From an uncultured Pseudomonadota bacterium (GTDB lineage: Bacteria; Myxococcota_A; UBA796; UBA2385), in the NCBI GenBank assembly GCA_913044235.1, contig CAJWOS010000006.1, forward strand, positions 1 through 39,328: 39,328 nucleotides of DNA, read 5' to 3'. How positions within the stretch are numbered: position 1 is the first letter of the stretch; each line of letters opens with the position of its first letter. A program made the position numbers and the translations under genes. Positions 1 to 7,397 of this stretch are shown in pieces. The notes beneath the pieces are model-generated. The model was given only the letters and a program-made list of their open reading frames with translations. It did no database searches and had not been told where the DNA came from.

Positions 1-1
1 G

Positions 2-892
2 GGTGTCCAGGCCGCGCGTGCGGGGCTAGATGGACGCTTGCAGCAGGCGCTGGATGGTGCCCGTGAGCGACTGCTGGACTTCGGAGCGGAGCTGGAAGCG
101 CGCCTCGACCATCCGGGGGAAGATCTTGGAGAGCTGTCCGATACCGCTCTGATCGAGTCGCTGGATGCCTTTGCGGCAGATGTCCGAAGACTGGCGGGGA
201 CTTGGACCCACACCCGGCGACGCATCGAGGGAGCGGTGGTGGCCCTGGTCGGATCTGTCAATGCTGGAAAATCCAGCCTGTTCAACCATCTGGTCGGTGC
301 GCGCCGGGCACTGGTCAGTGATCAGCCTGGCACCACCCGAGACGCGGTGGAGCGCACGGTGGACTGGGACGGCTTGCAGGTCACGTTCGTGGACACTGCT
401 GGGCGGCGAGCAGCATCGGGAGAGATCGAGGCGGCAGGCATTGCACTCGGCCAAGCGCTCGCCGAATCTGCCGATCTGCGACTGCACGTCTTTGATCCAC
501 GCCGTCCATCCAATGCCTTTTCGCTGCCCGAGCCCACCTGGCAGGTGGCCACCCATGCCGACTGCGAAGCGCGGCCTTCCGCAGCACACCACCATGTGAG
601 CAACATCACGGAGGCAGGGCTTGCCGACCTTCGCGCGGCGCTCTCAGAATGGCTCGGTGCAGTCGATCCAGCGGGCTCTGCTCTGGTGGGAAGCCAGCGG
701 CAGCACGACCTCCTCCTGCGGGTGGTAGACCATGTGGAGCGAGCGGGCGAAGCGATGGTGGTGGGCGTGGGTCCGGTGGTGGCCGCGGAGGAGGTGGTAT
801 ACGCGCTGGAACGTCTCGGATCCCTTGCAGGTCAGAATGTGCGTGAAGACGTTTTAGACCGGTTGTTTTCCCGTTTTTGCGTGGGCAAGTAG
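2..892 (+). CDS. mnmE: tRNA modification GTPase MnmE (5'-truncated by the window edge)
   Basis: MnmE, with MnmG, installs the carboxymethylaminomethyl group on wobble uridine 34 of some tRNAs. The frame is open to the window edge, so about 296 C-terminal residues of a family of about 450 are visible and the N-terminal folate-binding domain lies outside. Visible parts are helical-domain sequence, then the inserted G domain: a P-loop with N-A-G-K-S-S (nt 251-277), the G2 loop with G-T-T-R-D, and DTAG (G3). The helical domain resumes and the protein ends in F-C-V-G-K, matching the family's C-terminal CxGK with its catalytic Cys. Oddity: the G4 position, normally NKxD, reads THAD (nt 551-562), and the G5 segment is also divergent. 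The family call is secure; nucleotide specificity of this copy is uncertain. gshB follows 97 nt downstream on the same strand. Confidence 0.93.
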   Translation, partial: GVQAARAGLDGRLQQALDGARERLLDFGAELEARLDHPGEDLGELSDTALIESLDAFAADVRRLAGTWTHTRRRIEGAVVALVGSVNAGKSSLFNHLVGARRALVSDQPGTTRDAVERTVDWDGLQVTFVDTAGRRAASGEIEAAGIALGQALAESADLRLHVFDPRRPSNAFSLPEPTWQVATHADCEARPSAAHHHVSNITEAGLADLRAALSEWLGAVDPAGSALVGSQRQHDLLLRVVDHVERAGEAMVVGVGPVVAAEEVVYALERLGSLAGQNVREDVLDRLFSRFCVGK

Positions 893-989
893 GCGCACCT
901 GGGAACCCGTGGGGCCCGCTTCACGGTTTGCATGCGCGTGGGATACGCTCGCCCCGCGCCGCGCCTGAGGGCCGGCTCAGGAGCCTACG

Positions 990-1961
990 GTGGTTGAACG
1001 CTGTCCCACGCTTTTCGTCATGGACCCCCTGGATCGCATCCACGTGGATGGCGACTCCACCTACATGCTGATGCTCGAGGCGCGCCGTCGAGGCTTTGCG
1101 GTGTGGATGTGCACACCGGCCGACCTCTACACCGTTGCCGGACTTGCACACGCTCGAGCCACGCGCGTGGAGGTCTCTGCGGAGGCCCCTCATTTTGTGG
1201 CAGAGCCAGCGGTCGATATCGGGCTGGATCACTTTGATGTCGTGTGGATGCGCAAAGACCCGCCCTTCGACATGCACTATGTGTTCTGCACATACATCCT
1301 CGATGCCGTGCCCCCGACCACGATGGTTCTCAACGACCCGCGGTCCATTCGGAACGCCAGTGAGAAGATGTTCACGCTGCAGTTTCCCCAATTCATCACC
1401 CCCACGCTCATCACGCGCGAGGTGTCGCGAATCCTCGCGTTTGCGGCAGAAGCGCCGGGTCGGGTGGTGCTCAAGCCATGGGATGGAAACGGGGGTCGAG
1501 GGGTTTTGGTGAGCCGCGCGGGCGACCCCAACCTTCGGTCGATGGCCGAGATTCTCACGGGCGAAGGCACCACCTACGTGATTGCACAGCACTACATTCC
1601 AGAGATCAAGCAGGGCGACAAGCGAATCATCCTTATCGATGGTGAGCCGGTCGGTCAGATGCTTCGCGTGCCGCAGCCGGGGGATCACCGCGGCAACATG
1701 CATGTGGGCGCTACGGTGGAAGCATGCGACCTCTCCGCACGAGATCTTGAGGTCTGTGCGGCGCTTGGGCCTGTGCTGCGGAAAATGGGACTGCTGTTCG
1801 TGGGAATCGACATGATTGGTGAGTTCCTGACCGAGATCAACGTCACCAGCCCCACGGGCATCCAGGAAATCAATGCTTTGATGGGACTCTCGCTGGAGCG
1901 TACCCTCACGGATGCCGTGGTGGCGCGGCGCATGCACCTGATGCAGGAGACCACTCGATGA
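990..1961 (+). CDS. gshB: glutathione synthetase
   Basis: This cytoplasmic ATP-grasp ligase joins gamma-glutamylcysteine and glycine to make glutathione. The 323-residue product matches the usual length of about 315 and tracks the family throughout. It has an MDPLDRIHVDGDST N-terminus, M-R-K-D-P-P-F-D near residue 88, the ATP-grasp lysine and Gly loop in V-L-K-P-W-D-G-N-G-G, the D-K-R-I-I-L-I-D-G-E-P strand, and the metal-binding E-I-N-V-T-S-P-T-G segment near the C-terminus. The GTG start at 990 is chosen because AGGAG lies about 7 nt upstream (near 980) and the family N-terminus begins there. Its stop overlaps the next gene's start (ATGA), implying translational coupling. No gshA is seen in the window. 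Confidence 0.95.
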   Translation: MVERCPTLFVMDPLDRIHVDGDSTYMLMLEARRRGFAVWMCTPADLYTVAGLAHARATRVEVSAEAPHFVAEPAVDIGLDHFDVVWMRKDPPFDMHYVFCTYILDAVPPTTMVLNDPRSIRNASEKMFTLQFPQFITPTLITREVSRILAFAAEAPGRVVLKPWDGNGGRGVLVSRAGDPNLRSMAEILTGEGTTYVIAQHYIPEIKQGDKRIILIDGEPVGQMLRVPQPGDHRGNMHVGATVEACDLSARDLEVCAALGPVLRKMGLLFVGIDMIGEFLTEINVTSPTGIQEINALMGLSLERTLTDAVVARRMHLMQETTR

Positions 1962-3217
1962 TTGCGTCATGGCGGAGCTACGGATCCATTCTGGCGCTGG
2001 GCGTGGGCCTGCTCGGTGCGTCGGTGGCCACGGCCGATGAGGATGTAAAGTCCGACTCGGTGGTCTCTCGGAAGAAGAAAGCACTCGAGACCATCGCCGC
2101 TCCAACGAGTGCCCCACCGGGGATGAGCGACCACCAGGCGTTGCTCGAGCAGCACAGCGGCCGCGAATATGAGCCCGAGGCCTACATCGCCGAGCAGGTT
2201 CTGGGACTCGACCCCAAGTTCGCGCACGACTGTCGCAATGGCCTGCACCTCATCTACTTGCGGGAGTACAAGGCCGCGCGGCAGCAGTTCTTCGACTTGA
2301 GCAACGAGTTTCCTGGATGGGGCATTGGTCCGGTGGGCGAGGTCCTCGTTTGGCAGGCGCTGATGCTGGAGAACTTCGACTTTCGATTCGAGGGTCAGTA
2401 CCAGACCGCTCTGCGCAAGTCGCAGGCGGAGCTGCAGACCTCGATGGCGATGCCGGGCAACGAGGCATGGGAGTACTTCCTGATGTCGGGTATCCTCGGC
2501 ATTGACAGCATCCACACCATGCGACGCGAGGAGTGGGTGAAGGCATTGTCTCGTGGCTACGAGGCGATGAAGATGGTGGCGAGGGTCCGCGAAGTGGCGC
2601 CCGACTTTGTCGACATGCGCCTTGGCGACGGCCTGTTCAACTACTGGGTCACGGTGGTCTCCAAGTCCACCTCTGCGATTCCCGACACCGAGGACAAGCG
2701 CTCCCAGGGCATCAACGACATGCGACAGGTGGAGTCTCAGGGGCTCTTCCTGGCACCTGCCGCCACGCTCGCGCTCACGTTCACCTGGATCGAGGAGGGC
2801 GCGAAGAAGGAAGCGCTCCGTACGGCTCGGCGGAATCAGAAGCGCTACCCGAACAACATCATCAACAATCTGGTGTTGTCGCGGGTGCAGATGTACAACA
2901 ACCAGTACGAGGCATCGGAAAACACCCTGAAGCATGTACAGGCAACCGATCCCAAGAACCGTCGGTCGCACTATTACCTGGGACGACTCTACCTTCGCTG
3001 GAAGAAGCCCACCGCTGCCGTGTCGGCGTTCGATCAGTACCTGGCCTTCACCGACATCGACAAGCGGGACCGCGGTGTGGCGCTGTACTACAAGGGCATC
3101 GCGCTCATCCGACTCGATGACCGCATCGCTGCGGAAGCGGCCTTTCGCGAGAGCTGGAAGGTGGCTCGATTCGAGCGTGCGAAGCGACGGCTCGACAACA
3201 TGAAGAAGAAGCCTTGA
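1958..3217 (+). CDS. exported TPR-repeat protein, function unknown
   Basis: This 419-residue protein has a signal peptide (hydrophobic stretch about residues 10-25, likely cleavage after A-T-A before D-E-D), so it should be periplasmic. The remainder is alpha-helical, with tetratricopeptide-type pairs clearest in the C-terminal half. Examples are N-N-L-V-L-S-R-V-Q-M-Y-N-N-Q-Y-E-A-S-E and the following Y-Y-L-G-R-L-Y-L-R-W-K-K-P units, which typically mediate protein-protein contacts. The C-terminus is basic (M-K-K-K-P). The ATG overlaps the gshB stop by four bases and AGGAG sits 8 nt upstream, so it is probably co-expressed with gshB. I see no catalytic motif. The link to glutathione synthesis is positional only. 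Confidence 0.85.
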   Translation: MIASWRSYGSILALGVGLLGASVATADEDVKSDSVVSRKKKALETIAAPTSAPPGMSDHQALLEQHSGREYEPEAYIAEQVLGLDPKFAHDCRNGLHLIYLREYKAARQQFFDLSNEFPGWGIGPVGEVLVWQALMLENFDFRFEGQYQTALRKSQAELQTSMAMPGNEAWEYFLMSGILGIDSIHTMRREEWVKALSRGYEAMKMVARVREVAPDFVDMRLGDGLFNYWVTVVSKSTSAIPDTEDKRSQGINDMRQVESQGLFLAPAATLALTFTWIEEGAKKEALRTARRNQKRYPNNIINNLVLSRVQMYNNQYEASENTLKHVQATDPKNRRSHYYLGRLYLRWKKPTAAVSAFDQYLAFTDIDKRDRGVALYYKGIALIRLDDRIAAEAAFRESWKVARFERAKRRLDNMKKKP

Positions 3218-3249
3218 GCTGTCCTTGGGGGGGCCGCTCGGACGGGCTC
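3216..3249 (+). terminator. weak inverted repeat after the TPR gene
   Basis: GAGC-T-GTCC at 3216-3224 can pair with GGAC-G-GGCTC at 3240-3249 across a G-rich loop, starting at the TPR gene's stop codon. No T-run follows, so this is at most a weak or Rho-dependent-type end. It is listed because it is the only structure visible in this 145-nt gap. Confidence 0.2.
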
Positions 3250-3362
3250 CTCATGTGACAGGCGGGCAACGGTTCAGGTGATTTCTGCACCGAGGGATGG
3301 TTTCGATATGAGGGAAGGCGGGCGAAGTCGCTCGACTGGCTGATGACCCCTCAGGAGCCACC

Positions 3363-4223
3363 ATGTCCCTTGCCGAACCCGACGCTGCTCACTCTGCGGA
3401 GGCTGATGACCGGCTGGATCGAGTGCTTGTTCTGCTGGAGTCGATGGACAGCCGCCTGTCCAGACTAGAGGCCCAAGTCGCACACGGTACCGGCACCACA
3501 GCGCCGTCGAGCCCCGATGTGCTGCAGGTGCCTGCGCGCTTGTCAGCAGCACTCGCAGAGCCAGACACAGTCGAGGCTCTGGTTCGAATTCTCGACCGTC
3601 TCGATCACATTGACCAGAGCCTGGTGGCGATGGCACAGCTCCCCGATCTCGCGGCAGGTGCGGTCGACACGGTCGACCGTGTCATGATGGCGGCGCGCGA
3701 GTCAGACCTCGATCTCAACGCCCGAATGCAGGCGACGGCGGCGCTCCTGGAGCGCCTCTCAGACCCCGACACCGTGGAAGCGGTCCTTGCGCTTACCGAA
3801 AACCTCGACGCACTCGTCTCCGTGTTGTCGGCCGTCCAGCCGGCGGTGCGTTCAGTCGCTCAGCTGCCCGATGTCGCGGCGGTCGCGATGGACACGATTC
3901 GTCGGGTGATCACGCAGATGGAAGCAGAAGGCTACTCTCTTGAGCATCGACTGCAGGGAGTATTGGCGGTCACTGCCGCAGGCACACACCCCCGAGTTCT
4001 GGAGGCGTTGGAGCGACTGCTCGAAGACCCGGCACTACTGGAGGGCGTGGCCGACCTCACCGATCAAGCGTCGTCGGTCGTGTCCGGAGCGCTCACGGTG
4101 TCGCCTGCGCCCGTGGGTCCGCTTGGGGCGGTGCGCGCCCTGTACGATCCGCATGTGCAAAAGGGTCTGGGCACGGTGATCGAGCTGGCCCGGGGTCTGG
4201 GCCGGCACCTCGAGCAGCGCTGA
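3363..4223 (+). CDS. DUF1641-like helical protein with internal duplication
   Basis: This 286-residue soluble protein is rich in Leu, Ala, Val and Asp, with no signal peptide or membrane segment. Residues 14-40 look like a short coiled coil. Two similar blocks follow: P-D-T-V-E-A at 67 and 135, A-Q-L-P-D-(L/V)-A-A at 91 and 166, and R-(M/L)-Q at 121 and 196. The C-terminal segment G-P-L-G-A-V-R-A-L-Y-D-P-H-V-Q-K-G-L-G resembles the conserved end of DUF1641 proteins, which often accompany FAD-dependent or formate-dehydrogenase-type oxidoreductases; none is adjacent here. The ATG follows AGGAGCCACC, with AGGAG 5 nt upstream. The gene faces the next one tail to tail across 6 nt. The family call rests mainly on the C-terminus. 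Confidence 0.72.
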   Translation: MSLAEPDAAHSAEADDRLDRVLVLLESMDSRLSRLEAQVAHGTGTTAPSSPDVLQVPARLSAALAEPDTVEALVRILDRLDHIDQSLVAMAQLPDLAAGAVDTVDRVMMAARESDLDLNARMQATAALLERLSDPDTVEAVLALTENLDALVSVLSAVQPAVRSVAQLPDVAAVAMDTIRRVITQMEAEGYSLEHRLQGVLAVTAAGTHPRVLEALERLLEDPALLEGVADLTDQASSVVSGALTVSPAPVGPLGAVRALYDPHVQKGLGTVIELARGLGRHLEQR

Positions 4224-4229
4224 TCGGCC

Positions 4230-6137
4230 CTACAGCGGCTCAGCCACCGGTGCATCGGCCAACAGGTCGTGGTCGTGGATTTTGATGAGCGCACTCGTGA
4301 AGTGCCACACGTTGTCCATCCACGACACGGAGTTCACCATGTCGGACTTGAAGCCGCCCACCACCCGCTCCCGATGCTGGATGTAGTAGGTGTTGTCGGG
4401 CGTGAACTGGATGCGGAACAGGTAGGCCGTCGCATGACGCACCACTGTGAGGTAGCGCTTGTAGCGGTCCATGTCGCCATCGGCCTTGGCCACAATGGCC
4501 GCATCAGCCAGCGACTCGAGAGCGGCCGCGGTCACGCTTGTGTTGCCATAGTATCCGAGCTTGGGGGTGAGGATGCCGTCGTAGTCGTAGTGCACCATGT
4601 GTCGACGGTTGTGGTCGTGCAGCTCCACCACATGGTCGTTGATGGCGTAGATGAAGTCGCGGTACCGGTTGTCTTTGGTCTTGTGGTACAGCACCGCCGC
4701 GGGCTGGGTGAACCAGGCGGGCGCCAGGGGATGGAACCGCCGGTCCGCGAGGTCGAGCATCATGTACACAGGGGTCTCGTAGGCGTCGTACACGCTGTCG
4801 AGCCACTGCTTGTAGGCGGGATCGCCCACCTTTTCGTCGTGGTAGGCCAGGCTGAGCATGAGGTGGCCGGGCATGAAGTACTGCGACTGCGGGAACTGGG
4901 TCCAGAGGATGCCATCGGGCCGCTGGAAGGTCATGGCCCACTCCATGAGCATCCGGTCGTCGCGGGCCCACCGCGCGTGGTCATCTCGCTCCAGGATGGC
5001 GGCACCGAGGAAGCTGCCGGCGGTATAGCGATTGGGCACAGTGTTGCCATTGGGCAGCACGATGCCCGACGGCTGAATCTTGCCCGCGACCCTGGAAGCC
5101 TCGATCTGGAAGTAGGTATCGAGGTAGTGCTCGATGACCTCCTCGCCAAGGTCCTTTAGCTGCTGATCATCCAGGAAGAAGGCGAGTCGGTTCAGGATCC
5201 ACGTGGCCATCAGTGCGCGCACCATGGTGCGTTCTTCGTTGCGGTACTTGCCTCCGGCGGTGGAATACTCGTAGACCACCTCGCCTCCGAACACATTGTT
5301 GCGGTACCACTCACCGATGAGGTCGATTCGCTGCCGCACAAGCGCCTTGTCCACGGCCTCGGGCTTGAGGATGGTGTGTCCGCGGTGAAAGTCAGCGAAG
5401 GCACTGTCGCTGCGCCGTTCGCCGAAGTGTGCCACCTTGTAGATCTCGACGATCAGGTTGTTTTCATTGGTGAACAGGTCGATGGGGGCGCCGAGCTGCT
5501 TGTTGATGGCCTTGCGCATGGACTTGGGGCCGTGATTCAGCTCGGTCTGGAGAACCGGGTCGTATTCCACGCGCTTGCCGGCGTACTCCACGGCCAGTCC
5601 GTAGACCTGGGGCTCGAACACCTTGTAGTCGAACATTCCCTTCACCCCGAAGTTGGGGAACCGACCGGTGTAGGTGACCACCATCAGGTGGAGCTGACCG
5701 CCACTCTTCTTGGCGCTGCACACCTCTGCTGCGGCCGTCTCGAGCTGCCGAGTGATCGCAGTATCGGGCGCATCCGCGCGGTGGTGGGCCGCACGGCGTC
5801 CGTCTTCGCCGTAGACAACGGCAATCACTGGTGCGTTTTCATCGGTGAACGATGCGGGCCCCTGGAGCGCACGGGCGGCCTCCACGCCCTTCGCACAGAC
5901 GGTCTGCCCATATCGGAGCAGGTATTCACGACTGGCCAAGTCGAGCTTGAGCTCGGGCTTACGGACGGGCTTGTAGGAGTCGTTTTTCGCCTGTGGTGCC
6001 GTCTCGATCAGCTCGGTCCGGATGACACCAGCGGAGGGTGTGGCCTCGGGTGAGCGAGTCGGGCCGCCGCACTGCAGGGAGAGGGCGGCGAGACACGAGA
6101 GTGCAACAGGACGCAGGACGGCGAAAAGACGGGACAT
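4230..6137 (-). CDS. exported protein with AMMECR1-like N-part and alpha-helical barrel-like C-part
   Basis: The product is 635 residues from the ATG at 6137, which begins a classic export signal (M-S-R-L-F, then a hydrophobic run) ending in L-S-L-Q-C-G-G. Cys23 could be lipidated, but Gln at -1 is atypical for a lipobox. The longer upstream reading frame is rejected because its extra 141 residues are low-complexity and carry no signal. Residues about 67-220 look AMMECR1-like (E-Y-L-L-R-Y-G-Q-T-V, then V-Y-G-L-A-V-E-Y). Residues about 260-620 form repeated helical pairs rich in Trp, Tyr and His, such as F-Q-R-P-D-G-I-L-W-T-Q and S-V-S-W-M-D-N-V-W-H-F, as in (alpha/alpha)6 barrels of glycosidase/epimerase type. 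Both domain calls are by eye. It diverges from the FAM210-like gene. Confidence 0.7.
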   Translation of the reverse strand: MSRLFAVLRPVALSCLAALSLQCGGPTRSPEATPSAGVIRTELIETAPQAKNDSYKPVRKPELKLDLASREYLLRYGQTVCAKGVEAARALQGPASFTDENAPVIAVVYGEDGRRAAHHRADAPDTAITRQLETAAAEVCSAKKSGGQLHLMVVTYTGRFPNFGVKGMFDYKVFEPQVYGLAVEYAGKRVEYDPVLQTELNHGPKSMRKAINKQLGAPIDLFTNENNLIVEIYKVAHFGERRSDSAFADFHRGHTILKPEAVDKALVRQRIDLIGEWYRNNVFGGEVVYEYSTAGGKYRNEERTMVRALMATWILNRLAFFLDDQQLKDLGEEVIEHYLDTYFQIEASRVAGKIQPSGIVLPNGNTVPNRYTAGSFLGAAILERDDHARWARDDRMLMEWAMTFQRPDGILWTQFPQSQYFMPGHLMLSLAYHDEKVGDPAYKQWLDSVYDAYETPVYMMLDLADRRFHPLAPAWFTQPAAVLYHKTKDNRYRDFIYAINDHVVELHDHNRRHMVHYDYDGILTPKLGYYGNTSVTAAALESLADAAIVAKADGDMDRYKRYLTVVRHATAYLFRIQFTPDNTYYIQHRERVVGGFKSDMVNSVSWMDNVWHFTSALIKIHDHDLLADAPVAEPL

Positions 6138-6305
6138 GGCGCTCTCGGCATGATGGGGCCGGCCCACCTCACCTTTCACACGCCTCGGCGCAACCGCGGA
6201 ACGGGTGGATTGCAGCCGACGCCATTTTCGGTGCAACCACGCCAGAGGGGTTGACGGATGGGGGCAAGGACGCCACGTTCGGGCGGCAATTCCCTGGAGG
6301 GCCCG

Positions 6306-6758
6306 GTGGCACGCACGCGCAAGAAGAAGAAGCCGAGCAGGATGGAAGCGATGTTGGAACGCTACGGCGTGGCGGCATTCGTGGCTTGGTTCAGCATCTT
6401 CTTCTCCAGTATCGCCATGTTCTATGTCCTGATCGAGCTGGGAACCGACCTCGATGCGCTGGTCGCCTCCGTGGTTGGAGTCTGGGGCGGCGACCCCTCG
6501 GGGTGGACGGACGCCTCCGCCGGAGCCGGCCAGCTGGCCCTCGCCTACTTGGCCACCCAAGTGATCAAGCCGATTCGGATTGCCCTATTTGTGGCCTTCA
6601 CGCCAATAGTGGCCAAAGTCATGGGCACCACGAAGCCGTCGGCGGAACCGTCAGACAGTGCATCGTCCGCAGAGGCCGATGGGTCGGAAGCATCCCCGGA
6701 CGTGCAGACGCCAGTCGAGGCGGCGGAGACCGAGTCATCCGCCTCGAGTGCGACCTAA
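6306..6758 (+). CDS. FAM210/DUF1279-like small membrane protein
   Basis: The 150-residue product has a basic N-terminus (A-R-T-R-K-K-K-K), then M-E-A-M-L-E-R-Y-G-V. A first membrane segment follows (about residues 23-45, A-A-F-V-A-W-F-S-I-F-F), then a second hydrophobic stretch with L-A-Y-L-A-T-Q-V-I-K-P-I-R and F-T-P-I-V-A-K-V. The order E-R-Y-G, membrane span, a Lys-Pro-x-Arg motif and T-P-I-V is the hallmark of DUF1279, known mainly from mitochondrial FAM210 proteins. The last 35 or so residues are an acidic Ser/Ala-rich tail. The GTG at 6306 is chosen because GGAGGG lies 4 nt upstream; an ATG at 6258 has no such site. Function in bacteria is unknown. It converges with the next gene, which ends 10 nt away. 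Confidence 0.75.
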   Translation: MARTRKKKKPSRMEAMLERYGVAAFVAWFSIFFSSIAMFYVLIELGTDLDALVASVVGVWGGDPSGWTDASAGAGQLALAYLATQVIKPIRIALFVAFTPIVAKVMGTTKPSAEPSDSASSAEADGSEASPDVQTPVEAAETESSASSAT

Positions 6759-6768
6759 AGCACCGCGC

Positions 6769-7203
6769 TCAGTCTTCGCCGAGAGCCTCGGCTTCGGCCA
6801 CGGCCTTCGCCACGTTGTATTCCCGTTGGGTGGGGCAGCCGCTCACCCTGTCGGCGACCACCTTGGCCTTGACGTTCCACAACATCACGTTGCGGTGGGC
6901 CTGCTTGACGGCCCCCTGGTCCTGGTCTGCCATGGCCTCCACGAGCTGGGCTCGCTCGATGCGCGACAGGTCGAGTAGCGACTGCATGGCCGCCCGCTGC
7001 TCGGTCAGGCACTCGATCGCTTTGCCGCGTGGACCGGTTCGGCCACGCTCGATGTCTCGGTTGAGCCGCTCATGCAGTCCTTCCATCGAGTCGATGGCCG
7101 CTCGAACCTGTGTGTAGGGGGACTGGCTCGACGCTTCGGTGGCAAGCGCAGGGGCAGTGAAAGTGGCGAGGAAAAGTGTAGCGATGGGTCGGATGCGTGG
7201 CAT
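6769..7203 (-). CDS. small periplasmic helical protein, unknown
   Basis: The 144-residue product from the ATG at 7203 has a signal peptide (M-P-R-I-R-P then hydrophobic) with likely cleavage at A-L-A before T-E-A. The mature part of about 120 residues is charged and alpha-helical, with two Cys (C-L-T-E-Q and G-C-P-T-Q) that could pair in the periplasm. GGGAG about 8 nt upstream supports this start over an in-frame start 50 codons earlier. I recognise no family. It is divergent from the RND pump gene, with 194 nt between the starts that would hold both promoters. Confidence 0.72.
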   Translation of the reverse strand: MPRIRPIATLFLATFTAPALATEASSQSPYTQVRAAIDSMEGLHERLNRDIERGRTGPRGKAIECLTEQRAAMQSLLDLSRIERAQLVEAMADQDQGAVKQAHRNVMLWNVKAKVVADRVSGCPTQREYNVAKAVAEAEALGED

Positions 7204-7397
7204 CGGAGACGCTCCCGTGTTGGTAGTCGGTACAACGGCATTGGCTGCACCGATCGTGAGGGCCGGAGCAAAAACGACGCCTTTCGAGTGGAAATGGGCG
7301 CTGGGTGACCGGGTCAAACCGCCAAACTCGACGTCCTGCGGACCCATGGGCACGACGCTGCGATAGGACGGAGCGCCCTCTCATCTGGACGACTGTG

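Noticed and set aside
1967..2971. 334-codon minus-strand frame over the TPR protein gene
   Set aside because: Opposite a gene with a signal peptide and TPR repeats; no supporting motif or ribosome site.
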